The notes under the pieces are model-generated. The model did not search any database. It saw nothing but the letters and a program-made list of their open reading frames with translations, and was not told the DNA's origin. Positions 1 through 10,808 of a stretch of DNA of 64,000 bases are shown in pieces. Source of the stretch: Annulohypoxylon bovei var. microspora. Its lineage: Eukaryota > Ascomycota > Sordariomycetes > Xylariales > Hypoxylaceae. The position numbers and the translations under genes were made by a program. The stretch spans positions 301,114 through 365,113 of the forward strand of contig MU405229.1 in assembly GCA_022836615.1 (NCBI GenBank). Reading direction: 5' to 3'. Position 1 is the first letter of the stretch, and each line of letters begins with the position of its first letter.

Positions 1-1618
1 TACTGTACGTAGTACCAGTGATGGTGATTTTTCCTGTAGGAATAAGGTCCCTCTTCGACTTGTGTTGATGGGCATGTTGATGTTCTGCTATCATATTAAT
101 TCAAGCCTCATAGACCAATGTGATGTTGGAACTATGACTTACTGGGCTGCCCAGCCGACAAGTGGAGGAGGGAAAGAAGCGTAAGAGAAATCGTGAGAGA
201 CTTCATGGTAACGGTACGTCAATGTGACGATAGATACGTCTAGATTCAGGAAATCACGGAATCTGCGGAACCGTAGAAAACAAGTAATGAACGACCTAAG
301 TTGTTAGTGAGGCGACTATGTACGAGAATGAACGAATGAGCGACTGAATGAGTGAACGAAGAAAATAGGAACAAAAAGGGACATTGGACTTGACGGATGA
401 TTAGAGAAGGCCGTCAATTTCCATATGTCGGCGACAAGGGTTACAAGGAAAACAAAAAGTGACAAAGGAGTGGAATTTGAACTGGTGTTCCTAGGTAAAA
501 AGGGTATATCAAGGAACGATGTTGAGGTTCTAGACTCGAGGGACCAAGTCCAATACAAGAAAAGGTGTCAACAACGTTGCAATTCTTTGGCGGAAGTTGC
601 CCCGGCATCGAGATCGAAAGGGGGAGAAACAATAAACACGGTAGAACGCGCATTCCCTTGAGGGCGTCAAAATTACAGTGAAGGAATGATGGCGTTTTAA
701 GGGAGGAAATATCAAAGATAAAGAAATAAGAAATAAAAATTAAGGGAGGGCACATTGTATCAATATCACCGTACGCAAGGGTAAGTAGGAATCAAGGGCA
801 TGAATGAGTACTTACTGTCTTTATTCTGAATTGAATACCTTAGAGGTCAATTATTAACATTGCCTTGTCGTTGGAATATTCAAATGACAATGAATGTAAT
901 TGACGAAAGATAGACCGGCTGATGCCGAGTATGTATGTCCACGGATAGGTAGAGAAGTTGATAACGAAAGAGCGTGCGGCCTAAGAAACTCGTGCGGCCT
1001 ACATGCGTAAAAGAATGACAAGAATAATAGAAAAGTGAGGTGGAAAAAAAGGTGAATTCTTTGGGAGAGTATGATGGAGGGGGACGAGTAGAGAGAGGAT
1101 GTACTGCCTCGAGTTCATCCAGGTAGACCACCTTACAAACACAGAAATACAAGGGCAAGAACGCTAGAGAATACAGGACCCACGCATACCTTCAGATTGA
1201 AAACTCTAAGATATGTATTATGTTTCACTTCCTCTAATCTAATGACAGAAGGAAGGCACACATCACGTCGTGGGTGTACCTGGGTACTTTGGGACATGGT
1301 ACCTAGTAACTTTTCATCCAAAGCGAATGGTCCATAACAGTACCCCTATTAGACACAATGGCGTTTGGTTTATGAGAATTAGCAATTAGTATTCAAGTCT
1401 ATAATTTGATATGGCAGCTTGCCTCCTTTTCTCGTCCTGTATACATTCATGAGTAAACCCTTCTCATACGGCTCCTAGCACCCGTCCACATTATCGTAGG
1501 GCCATACTCGGGTCGTAGCATAATAATCTTTATACATCAATAGCGAGAAAATTCGTCTCGTACCATATCGTAAAGTAACGTCGAGAAGCAGTTGAGATCA
1601 TGAGAAGCTGAATGTTTC
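1..1618. other. Left-edge intergenic stretch, no supported gene
   Basis: This stretch lies downstream of LCB1 and runs to the window edge. Several 60-100 codon open frames exist on both strands (for example 425-661 on +), but they overlap each other, have no recognisable domain and look like chance. The 3' end of a gene beyond the left edge could lie here, but nothing shows it. Confidence 0.5.
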
Positions 1619-3360
1619 CTAAGCAGCTAGAGTCGACTGTCGGTTCGGCTTTCGAGTCATGATTTTGGTGATGGCGTGTCGGATTGTTACTCCAGCCTTC
1701 TCAATCTCCTTCTTCGACAACCCCGATGTGATACAAATCTTGAGCGCAGGCTTGATAGTGATGTCGTCCATCCCAACGCTGCCGATCAGCAGCCCGCTCT
1801 TTAATCGCGTGATGAGCACTCCATTGGCAAGCGCCTACGTCCTCTATTAGTGGATAAATTTCGACAACAGGAATAATCTCTAGAATCTTACCTCATCCGC
1901 GACCTCGAGGAATAGTCGCTCTTGGTCATCATTGCTTAGCCGCCTTGATGAGACCACCTCGGGCTTGAACACTAGTAACATAACTGGGTTTTCGGGGTCG
2001 CTCGTGCACTGCACCCAGTCGCTCCGTGGATCAAGTTGCGCCCTCATGGATCGGATGTTTTCCCGGCATTGGATCAGAATATCAGGGTTGCATTGCAGAA
2101 CATTTAGGGTCTCGCTGGCCGTGACGGCAGCCATAGCAGGCAGGGCCGCCGAGTAGGTGTAGGACGCGGCATTGATACGTTGGTGTCTTACGACATCGTG
2201 TGAACCAGCACAGAATCCACCCGCGGCGCAGAGAGGTCCCGCCAGAGATCCGATGATCATATCTACAGCTTCCGAGTCTACATTCTGCGCCTCGGTAAGC
2301 CCTCGCCCATTGTGACCCAGTACACCGAAAGACCAAGTCTCGTCAAGGGCAATGCGGAACTTGTATTTCTCCTTTAATTCCACCTAAAAACGCGACCGCC
2401 ATTAGCCAAATCGTGTAACAAGACTAAATCACTATCGAGCAAGAACTTACAAGCTTAGGGAGGTTAGAGCAATCGCCGACCATCTCGAAGAGACCTTCTG
2501 TCACGATGAATCGCCTGGTCAAAATCTTTTTCTTTGCTTGTTCCTGGACCACTTTCTTCATAACTTGCTCCAGGTCATCCATGTCATTATGTTCGTACCA
2601 TCTAATGTTGCTCCGGGAGGCTTCCAGTCCTTTGCGAATAGAGTAGTTGACCATCCTATCGGCTACAATAACATCTCCTCGCTTACAGAAAGTCGGGATG
2701 ACACTGGAGATGGTTGAGAAGGCGTGGGAGTAAACAATGCTGGCTTGGGTTCCAAGGAACGTGGCGATGTCATGCTCGGTGTTCATGTGAACATCCTGGG
2801 TACCGTAGAACTGTGGCGGACCACAGGGGCCAACTCCATATGTGCGCAGAGTCTGGATAGCCTTTTCCTTGATCGATTCGCTCGCGTTGAAATTATAGAA
2901 GTTATAGGAGGCTAGATTCGTAACAGTCTTGCCGTTGGATAGCTTTACCTTCGGACCAGTCGGTCTATACTCATGCTATTAGCAATCGCTCTTTTTTCTT
3001 CTTCCTTTGCTATTACACCAATTCTTACCCGACAATCATTGGCTGTTTCTCAGATTCGGCTTCCTCAAAGGGGGTCTGCGCGGCGACGAGCGGTTCTGGC
3101 TCCCATTCCTTAACGAGCTCGTCGATCTCATCTTCACGAAGCTTCACGTAATTGGGACCGTGGGTAGGATAGGATGGCGAGAGGATGTATCGAACGAAGA
3201 ATATAACAAGAATAAGTTCTATAGCGGACCGGATCGGATCATTTTGATAGCTGGACTGGATGTATCGAATCAAGACAGCACTTCCGGGGACTTTCTGAAA
3301 AGCATGGGATACCTCGTGAAGCGAAGACTGCAAGTATACTTGCGCCTCGTGAATATCCAT
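1619..3360 (-). CDS. LCB1: Serine palmitoyltransferase subunit 1 (LCB1)
   Basis: This is the non-catalytic subunit of serine palmitoyltransferase, which joins serine and palmitoyl-CoA in the first committed step of sphingolipid synthesis at the ER. The exons on the minus strand are 3360-3029, 2964-2451, 2383-1892 and 1834-1619. All introns are GT-AG and the frame closes at 517 aa. I chose the start at 3360 (MDIHEAQ) over an ATG 10 codons upstream because family members begin close to this point. A hydrophobic segment around residues 37-50 (ELILVIFFVRYIL) is the expected membrane anchor, followed by the fold-type I aminotransferase region (DETWSFGVLGHNGRG, GSLAGPLCAAGGFCAGSHDVV). As in other Lcb1 proteins, the PLP-binding lysine motif of the partner Lcb2 is not present, so activity needs that partner, which is not in this window. 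Confidence 0.93.
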
Positions 3361-3939
3361 CTTTAAATTTAATCCTCGGATGACTGTCAAACGAGAGACA
3401 TTGACGTTTTCGATGTAAGGTAGAATTTCGTAGGAGATTGGTAATCGTGAATGTTTAGACGTAAGATGGCATTATAGGAGTCTAGGAGAAATTCGGCAAC
3501 GAGATCCAAATTGGAAAGGGTCCAAATCCTTTCTCCTATGTACAAGGTATGTATGTGCCCAGCTAAGGTTTCTCACCACACGGATGACACGGTCCACAAG
3601 GTCCACAAGGTCCAGGAACAGGGAGCACTTATTAGCGTCGCGTCAAAATTGAGGCCGCCGCCCCACATCCTATTTTACTGCAATATTGCCGTGTTTAATC
3701 CTTCTAATTGCATATATAGGATATCACTAACGAGATAGCCCCGAGTTAAAGTTGTTTAAGCTCATTAGCTTCATAACTTAAAACCCCATCCCATTGTTGA
3801 TAGTTGTGTCGATACAAAAACAGAATTTAAATAATACATAGCAAATTATTTGGCTATGTGATAACTGCGTCAAGTCCAGCAAGACGAAAAAAAGTAAGAG
3901 GTGGAGGTGGTGGTGGTGGTGGTAGAGAGTAAGCCGCCA
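3361..3939. other. Intergenic region upstream of LCB1
   Basis: This 580 bp lies between the fragmin stop codon and the LCB1 start and presumably carries the LCB1 promoter. It contains a short GGTCCACAA direct repeat (about 3592-3615) and a GGT-rich simple repeat at about 3901-3923 just past the fragmin stop. No gene is seen. Confidence 0.5.
3901..3923. repeat. (GGT)n microsatellite
   Basis: Tandem GGT units (GTGGAGGTGG followed by repeated TGG) lie within the 3' flank of the fragmin gene. Confidence 0.8.
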
Positions 3940-5124
3940 TCACGCCTCAAGAGCCTTGATAAATGCCGGACTTTCGTTACCCTCGACTACCTTGGATATT
4001 GGGCTTAGATATGCTTTGTCGTCGCCAGACTCTCCAAGTCGCCGAATATATAATTCAGCCACCTTGATCCACATGGCCTTCTCTGCCTTGCTTGCTCTTG
4101 AACCTTGCCAAACCCAAATAATATCACCCGTGTCGAGAAGGAATACATCATTGCTATCTAGATCCGAGTCGTTAATCTCATTGCCTTCTTTGACTATGTC
4201 AAACCTCAACTGGCCAGAGGCGTCTGACAAGCGGAAAAGTCTGCGAGCGCGATGGCTGGCACCTTGACTCCTAGATGAGATAATTGGTCGAGGGGCTTTA
4301 AGCGATTCCCCGATGTCTTCACCACCTAGCATACCAACAACAGTTCGAGATCTTGCCTCTTCCTGTGACAGCACTTCGACATCGATATGCTTCGCAATAG
4401 TCATATCGTGAACAACTTGGGCGGCCTTCGCTTTTTCCATGGGGCTGCAGTTCTTACCCTGCCAAACCCAGATCTTATCCTGCCGCTCCAATACGAAGAC
4501 ATCGTTCTCGTCGAGACTCTGCCAGATAGGTTCAACCTCGTAGACCATGACCGAGTCTGCTCGTTTGGCAGATGGATGCTTGAAGATCCTCAGCAGCATC
4601 AAGGTATCATTAGGTTCCTCCTCGGTTTCCACGTGCGTGAAGCCAGAGCGAACACCACCAGATAAGATCCGGATGCGAGAGAATAAAGCGACGAAATCAT
4701 CGGATGGCTCTTTCTGGAGCTCGCGATGCTGCGTAGCCACACCATGCAAGAATTCATCAAGCTCGACCGTTTTGTAAGCGGCTGTACCCGCTTCATCTTG
4801 CGATGTCTTGCTTCCGAGCCAGAAGAAGATGTCGTGAGCAAGCTGTTCCTCGCCATTCTTCCTTCCCAGCTTGTACGAGTGTAAAATGATGTAACTGTCC
4901 CCCTCGTGAAAGTCACCATACCGATCTTTTGGCCATGAGACTACCTCAAAATCTTCTATTCGCCAGACACGGAGGCCAGCAGCTTGTCCGACTTCTTGCC
5001 ATGCGGGTTCTGTAGCTGCTGAATTGTACTTGACCTTGTGATCAAGTTCTGTTCCTATATTTTCGACATTGCTGTCTCTCCAGTCGTACTCCTTGAGGTG
5101 AACCAAACCTTCGTGTGGCGCCAT
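3940..5124 (-). CDS. Gelsolin-repeat actin-binding protein (fragmin/severin type)
   Basis: A single-exon gene of 394 aa. It has three gelsolin-like repeats, at roughly residues 45-150, 165-270 and 290-390. The first has the typical motifs WRIEDFEVVSWP, GDSYIILHSY and DIFFWLG. The second and third have NDVFVLE...IWVWQG and NDVFLLDTGDIIWVWQG. Proteins with three repeats are the severin/fragmin class, which cap or sever actin filaments in a calcium-dependent way in the cytosol. The length matches that class (about 360-400 aa). The start at 5124 is the first ATG of a long clean frame. The upstream region shared with RSA3 has a G-rich motif. The family call is firm; the actual severing activity is inferred. 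Confidence 0.9.
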   Translation of the reverse strand: MAPHEGLVHLKEYDWRDSNVENIGTELDHKVKYNSAATEPAWQEVGQAAGLRVWRIEDFEVVSWPKDRYGDFHEGDSYIILHSYKLGRKNGEEQLAHDIFFWLGSKTSQDEAGTAAYKTVELDEFLHGVATQHRELQKEPSDDFVALFSRIRILSGGVRSGFTHVETEEEPNDTLMLLRIFKHPSAKRADSVMVYEVEPIWQSLDENDVFVLERQDKIWVWQGKNCSPMEKAKAAQVVHDMTIAKHIDVEVLSQEEARSRTVVGMLGGEDIGESLKAPRPIISSRSQGASHRARRLFRLSDASGQLRFDIVKEGNEINDSDLDSNDVFLLDTGDIIWVWQGSRASKAEKAMWIKVAELYIRRLGESGDDKAYLSPISKVVEGNESPAFIKALEA

Positions 5125-5234
5125 CTTGGTATTGTGGTGGTTGTTTATAGGCTTACTGTACGTCTAGGTTTTCCGAACCGAAATAAAGCAAAGAGTCGAT
5201 TTGAGGATTAGATACATACGGTATTCAGAAGAAA

Positions 5235-5249
5235 GGGGGGGTGGGAGGG
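5235..5249 (+). other. G-quadruplex-type motif
   Basis: The bases GGGGGGGTGGGAGGG can be read as four GGG runs separated by single bases, a compact potential G-quadruplex. It lies about 110 bp upstream of the fragmin start codon. Confidence 0.55.
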
Positions 5250-5342
5250 ATGTTGTTGACGTAATGGGGCTGACTAGGTAGGATATTCCACGTCCCTTGA
5301 AACACAAGCAAGGCGGGGGAGCTGAAATCTTGGAACAGTTCC

Positions 5343-5360
5343 TAGGTAGGTAGGTAGGTA
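5343..5360. repeat. (TAGG)n microsatellite, dispersed motif copy
   Basis: Four tandem TAGG units. This is one of many copies of the TAGGTAGGTA motif scattered through the intergenic DNA of this window. Confidence 0.8.
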
Positions 5361-5744
5361 AAAATCACATCGTTTTAGGGAATCGATTATGAACAAATGA
5401 CAAACATTTCAAATGTCTACTGCATTGCTACGTTTCCCATTCTAACATAGTTAACTCAAATTCTCACGATGGTATCCAATAAATTGGTAAATACTCTATG
5501 TAGAATATATCTAATAGCGTAGGTACATGCATGTAGGTAGGCCGGTAAGTTGTGGGGCCTAAGACTTTCAATGCTGTAAAACCATCGAAAACTTTTCCGA
5601 CAGTTTTTGATAGACAATCCATTGAACAACCACAACTTACTCACTTACTCGAAACTACCTACAAAGCATCTTCACCTTCTCTATAACGATTAAGAAGACA
5701 ACAATCAGATTGCAATCGTCACATTTCTGAGAAAAGATAACAAG

Positions 5745-5975
5745 ATGTCAAACAAAGACGCCACATCTCAGGAGTTCACCTCCTATTACCTCCAGCAGAG
5801 CACCAAGGAATTTGCAGAGGACCTAGACAAGATCCGCAGCGCCGACGACTTTAAAGGCGACGCCGTGGCCATGCTTGTCAAGTCCCTGCAGCAAGGTACT
5901 ACTTTATTCTCGGACGCGGATAAGAAGAGAATACTCGGTTCGCAAAAGTCTGCGGGTTCGGAGAGTAAGAAATGA
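5745..5975 (+). CDS. RSA3: Small Rsa3-like ribosome-assembly protein
   Basis: A 76-aa single-exon ORF. Residues about 10-60 (EFTSYYLQQSTKEFAEDLDK, then RSADDF, VKSLQQGTTLFS and DKKRI) match my memory of the C-terminal Rsa3 domain, which in yeast belongs to a nucleolar factor for 60S pre-ribosome assembly with Dbp6. The yeast protein is longer; this one is essentially the domain alone with a short Ser/Lys tail, as I recall is common in filamentous fungi. The ATG at 5745 follows an A-rich leader (AACAAG), a good fungal context. Identity was judged from the motif pattern only, so a domain search would settle it. Confidence 0.7.
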   Translation: MSNKDATSQEFTSYYLQQSTKEFAEDLDKIRSADDFKGDAVAMLVKSLQQGTTLFSDADKKRILGSQKSAGSESKK

Positions 5976-6229
5976 ACTATCCCGAGTGGCACATTGATGT
6001 TAATTTGTTTGCTGCCGAGGAGAGATCGGATTGATTGTCCAAGGAAGAAATTATCGTCCTAGAATCCGAGTGCCTACTTAGTCTAGTTACTCAAGATCAT
6101 TAAAACGTACTATGCTGTCTTCATAATTGTGAAATAATTCATAAAGTTTCACTAAAAACACTTCAATTCAATTCCTTGATTGACAAAATGAAAAAATAAT
6201 TTACAAAAAGAAAGAATACGAAAAAGAAC

Positions 6230-6341
6230 GACACGAGCAGGATTCGAACCTGCGCGCCCGAAGGCATGAGATCACCTTACACAAGAATTAGGAAATTCTT
6301 GGAATTCAAGTCTCACTCGTTAACCACTCCGACATCGTGCC
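6230..6341 (-). tRNA. tRNA-Ser (anticodon UGA) with intron
   Basis: Read on the minus strand, the 5' acceptor arm GGCACGA pairs with the 3' arm TCGTGTC. The D-arm contains GAGTGGTTAA. The anticodon stem TGAGA/TCTCA encloses loop CTTGAAA once an intron of about 32 nt is removed after the base 3' of the anticodon, giving anticodon TGA. There is a long variable arm (GCC TTCG GGC) and the T-arm is GCAGGTTCGAATCCTGC. The long variable arm and the anticodon both say serine. T-rich tracts follow the 3' end, as expected for RNA polymerase III termination. Confidence 0.93.
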
Positions 6342-7129
6342 TTGACATCCAAATCCGGTGATAGTCAGTTGATAAAGTTGGCGAATTATAGCACACTATA
6401 TTCTTCAACTAGGTTTGTGCGGAGATTTATTGGCCATCACATGACTAGAATAAACCTCCACTCCTAGAGCTTAGGGTGCGCTAGAATAAGTACGAAGAGT
6501 AGTTACCTACTAGGTATATAAGCAATGATAGAAATGTTTAAAAATCATATTTCTTATCAAGTAGGTCCAATGCTGCGATCTCGGGTCCAGCCAATTACGC
6601 ATGCTGACTTATGGATGGCATGTGGCAGTGTAATGGATTATCCCCCTATATTACTATTCACCTTATTAAATATTCAAACTTAACAACATAGTAATATTAG
6701 ATCAAAGTCTACGTGACGTAGAATGTAGAAGTAGCATCACCAATATGAAGTAAACGGGCAGAACAAGTGCGGATTAAGAATATTCGAATATGCCCAGCTC
6801 CGTCCATGGTCATTAGTTAAAAAAAAATAAAAAAAATAAAAGTAACTCAAAAGTAACGCCACGGACTCCTAGCAACGTAACTCATAAAAATCATTGCACT
6901 TTAGAATAAATAGTGCGCGATAAGAACACCACAAAAACTCCCTCTCTACTGCTATTATGAGAATGAGAAAGAAGCCGAGCCCTAGACGTCATTCCGAGAC
7001 AAGAATAGCACCGCCGTAGCACTATACCGCCGTGCAATGTAACCCGATCACACTCTTAAACGGTACATAGGTTTTCCTTTTCCCGAGCCTCCCGAACCTT
7101 GCAACTCACCAGTTAATAGTTTGACATCT
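6342..7129. other. Intergenic, tRNA to SDS23
   Basis: This is about 790 bp between the tRNA 5' end and the SDS23 stop codon. It is A/T-rich with poly-A stretches near 6820-6840. No gene is seen. Confidence 0.5.
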
Positions 7130-8714
7130 CTAACGTCGAACATCGAGGCTAGGACGAGAAGACTCGATAGACGGACGAATAGAGCTGCTAGAGCTTCTTC
7201 GCCTTCTTGCTCGTTGCTCGCTCGGATCTGAAGGATTAAGCCCGGTCGACCTCGCAAACAAGTTGAGGATATCCGTCAAGGTAACGACACCGATCAGGCG
7301 ACCCGACAAATGAGACCCAGGTAAGGTAGAAGCCGGGGGAACAGAAGGGAAGTGACTACCGGTGAGAGACGTTTGCGAAGAAGATGGGGTCGGGACAAAG
7401 ACGGTGGGGCCTAGCGAAGGGGTCCCGGGTGCGGAAGGTGAAGGGGAAGCAGACTCTACTATCCACATCCTATGTGAATGGGTAGCCACTAGCTTGGCTA
7501 CAGTGTGCGCGAGCGTCGAGTAAGGGTTGACGTGAAAGACTGGGAACGAGTCCTTGCCTTTTTCAACACCTTGTTCGGTCAGGATAACCGATATGAAGTG
7601 CATACATGAATTCTGCAGTAGCGGGAAGCTCGCAGCATTGGTAAGGTGTCTGACATCTGCGCTGGAAATGTTGCCGACGACGTTCAAACCGCTATCGACG
7701 ACGGCCACACTTGATAGGCCCTCTTGGTTCATGAGATTGAGGGCCTCTGTCAAAGGACTATCTGCGCTGTATGGCTGTTAGCAAGGAAATAATATATACA
7801 CTGTAGAAACCATTAGCTGTGGCCCACGTACTTAATAGCTATTATTTGTTGCGACCCAACACCGATATCGCGCAAGAGCCTAGGATAAAGATCGTCGATG
7901 ACGCGGAAGTTAAGACCTTCGTTCCAAAAGAATTCTATAAGCTTCAACTGGCTTAGGATGCCCATGACTTCTCCGCTGTGATTGGTGACGAGTGCTCTGT
8001 GCACACCGCTACCGAGAATCTCAATCGCCTTAGCTAGGTCTTCGTCTCCCTCTAAGGTAACCAGCGACTCTTTCCGGAAGATTGGCTGGACGTCGCGAAG
8101 AGGTATACTGATCTGAGCCTGGGCCTTTGTTGCCACAGTATCGTACAACTCGACTAAATCGTCGCTTGGATGTGCCAACCCAACTACGACTAGTATATAT
8201 GCGTTTAGGTCATTAAAATCGAAGGTCGAGATCGGAATGGAGCTAGTAGCGTTCTCTCTGACGATGACAACTTTGCTCGAGGTATTCTTAAGTAGCGCCT
8301 AGAAGTATGATTAGAACAAATAGTCAAATAGCAATGGGTAACAAGTACCATCGTCGCATCTTCCACGCTGGTATCCATTTCAACCCAGGAGACTTCATCT
8401 TTAGATACGAGCTCCCCGATTGTGATATCGCGCCAATCCCTACCGGCGAAACGAGGGTTGTGCTGTCTTGGGGCTGGCGGATGATTAAGTAGGTCTTGGA
8501 TAGCGGCCTGAGTAAAGGAAGGATGTCTCTGGTTCCGTGGTGACGGTGGTAGACCTCTCAAGTTTTCGGCAAAGCTTGAGCGATGGCTATGACTAATGAT
8601 ATGACCGGACTTATGCAGGCTCGAAGCAGAGCCTGTTCGTTGAGGGGGCGGCGGTGAGATGCTTGCTTCCTTAGAGTCTCTACCTCCTCGGAAATAGAAA
8701 GCGTTAGGGTCCAT
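7130..8714 (-). CDS. SDS23: CBS-domain protein Sds23 (PP2A-type phosphatase inhibitor)
   Basis: The exons are 8714-8349, 8298-7832 and 7766-7130 on the minus strand, giving 489 aa. The Ser/Pro-rich N-terminus is followed by WRDITIGELVSKDEVSWVEM and four CBS motifs, including VHRALVTNHSGEVMGILSQ, SSVAVVDSGLNVVGNIS and SGRLIGVVTLTDIL. This is the layout of Sds23/Moc1, a protein that in yeasts binds and restrains type 2A phosphatases and affects glucose response, stress and mitotic exit. A low-complexity Ser/Pro insert lies between the last two CBS motifs, and the tail is Ser/Arg-rich. Intron 1 is GTACTT...CTAG; introns 2 and 3 are also GT-AG and the frame closes. The length is typical for the family. 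Confidence 0.92.
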
Positions 8715-9054
8715 GGTGAAGAGGGGAATTAATAAGTGACAAGATTGTAGAGCAATTAGGCAAGTAGGTTAATCTTTGTAGTATTCCTATTCGCTTTGTC
8801 GTGAAGTTGAGAGAAGTTGAGGCGACTTCTAGCTTCGAAGCTATAGCTAATAGCTAGAGCCTAGGGACCTAGTCTAGCCTTGCCTACTACTAAGAACTCA
8901 TGCGGTTTTTTAAAGGATTTAAATAAGAGAGGCTCCTTGAGACATCCAAGATCATGTTGTTACTGATTTGGAACTGTTTTTATTGTGTCGGTGACGGCGC
9001 AAAGAAAAACTCGACTTTTCAATTAGTAGTGTTGAAGGATGAATGTAACATAAA

Positions 9055-9090
9055 TGGATGGATGTATGGATGTATGGATGTATGGATGTA
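9055..9090. repeat. Short tandem repeat, GTATGGAT unit
   Basis: Four to five near-perfect copies of an 8-base unit (ATGGATGT) in intergenic DNA. Confidence 0.8.
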
Positions 9091-9986
9091 CCTATTGTAG
9101 GTATACACCGGTGAGACTGAGACTGCGGGCTACTTCGCGGAGTATTACCCACTAAGACATTCCCGATTGTCGACAATGCGACTGCCCCTCCCCGGACGCC
9201 GTAAACCCCTCCTTCACCTTCCCACACCGCCGTCACCCATCTGTCATCGTGTCGATCCCGCCCGAGTTACCTAGGTAACTTTAATGGACCGTTACTTATT
9301 TATAGGCATCATAAGTAATATCAATACCTAATCTGTTCTGTCAACCTTGGACAATTGTGTGCCTGCATACTACTTACTATATATATCTATATGTAGGGAA
9401 TTAATATATCGTAAATAGTAAAGTCTCACATGTAGATGATAAAGTTAATTTACCCACTAGGTAGGTAAGTTCAATATTGAAGTGAATTTTGCTTGCAGGT
9501 AGTATACCTACTATACCTACTACTTAAAGGCTTAGTGTGTGCCATTAATGTGCGACTCTCAAAAAGCAAATACAGCGAAGATGAGTGGTAAATCTCTACG
9601 GAGCATAGATTTTGATTTAATATATAAGAATGAGATGATTGATCCTCTCCACGCCTATAGATCTATTGATTATGCATAATTGCCTGGGACATTGAAACCA
9701 TAAGCTCACGGCTGGTCTTGACTTGGGTATAAACTTATCGTGATAGCCCGTGTTTAACTAATGAGGATTAAGAGCCTCTACACGGGTGTAATACGTGGCA
9801 ACGGGAAATGGTAGGGCATGTTCGAGATGCAAAACCCCGTAACCAATCAACCGACAGCGAACGGTAGATATGCCAGGCAGGCATTTATGCGAATCACCTT
9901 GTCGTAAAAGTTGTTAAACAATTGGATCTAAAGTCTTTAAGCATGCCTCTTAGAAGAAGCTTGGAAGCAGCCTGATCTTATCGATG

Positions 9987-10062
9987 CCTAGGTACCTACC
10001 ATGTATGTACATATGTAGGTAGGTATGCAAGTCGATATACATACATACCTACCCACCCACCT
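9987..10062. repeat. Cluster of TAGG/TACC and GTATGTAC motifs
   Basis: A dense run of CCTAGGTACCTACC, ATGTAGGTAGGTATG, CATACATACCTACC and CCACCCACC. Parts of it are inverted with respect to each other. It is the richest copy of the dispersed motif in this part of the window. Confidence 0.6.
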
Positions 10063-10808
10063 TCTATCGATACCGATATTCTTCACATGCGTAAGGAGTG
10101 TACCTGACTTAGACTCAAGTGGGTAAGCCATACCGGATCCGGCAATTATAAGATTCTTTTTAGAGTTAGTAGCATTCCAAATGGCAACATCGTTGACCTA
10201 ACAAAACATGTGTGCACAGACCAGTTTAGATACATTTATGCAACTAGAAAGAATAGATTGTCAGAAACTTTATGAAATTTAAGGAATTTCTTGCTAAAGT
10301 GAAAAGAGGGAAAAAAAGTTGATAGAGAATCTCCCCTCTTTCGCGACCCCTCGCTACATCTGATTGATGCCAAAGAAAAATAACAACAACATATTACAAG
10401 AACAAAACAACCATACCCACCACCACCATCACTATACTGACTAGGTGTCTTTTTAACGCGTAGAAATTTGGATCTATTCTAGGATCTATTTCCAAGAGTT
10501 TGATCGTGCTGAAATTCGAACATACAACCAAACACACAGGAATTTACTATTTCGAATTACTGCGTCGGTCGATATCAACATTTGATCGTTTCCCTACCTA
10601 CTCGTTAATTCGCACAATCCACAGCCGGTCACCGCGCGCCTTAGCCCTGCGGGGCACAACATCACGAAGTAGAGACACAACTTTGAATCTTTGACAACTT
10701 TGTGCTCTACCCGCCGAATATTAAAATACCACTCGACTTCTTTCTTTTTTAACTCCTCGAAAACCTACGCCTATCCGCATCCGTAATCGAGCTCGACTAC
10801 TAGCAACT

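Larger units (their letters stand above)
5125..5744. promoter_or_regulatory. Divergent promoter region, fragmin / RSA3
   Basis: This is 620 bp between two divergently transcribed genes. It holds a G-rich motif at 5235-5249, a TAGG tandem at 5343-5360 and another TAGGTAGG element near 5533. No coding sequence is supported. The promoter role is inferred only from gene orientation. Confidence 0.5.
8715..10808. other. Long divergent intergenic region, SDS23 / KAP121
   Basis: This is 2.1 kb between two divergent genes and must hold both promoters. I see an 8-bp tandem repeat (9055-9090), TAGGTAGG-type motifs at about 9459, 9497-9520 and 9987-10062, and a CAA/ACC-rich pyrimidine-poor stretch near 10380-10440 in the likely KAP121 leader. 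No supported coding region. Confidence 0.5.

Noticed and set aside
425..661. 78-codon + strand ORF near the left edge
   Set aside because: Overlapped by equal-sized frames on the other strand, with no motif and no conserved-looking composition; probably chance.
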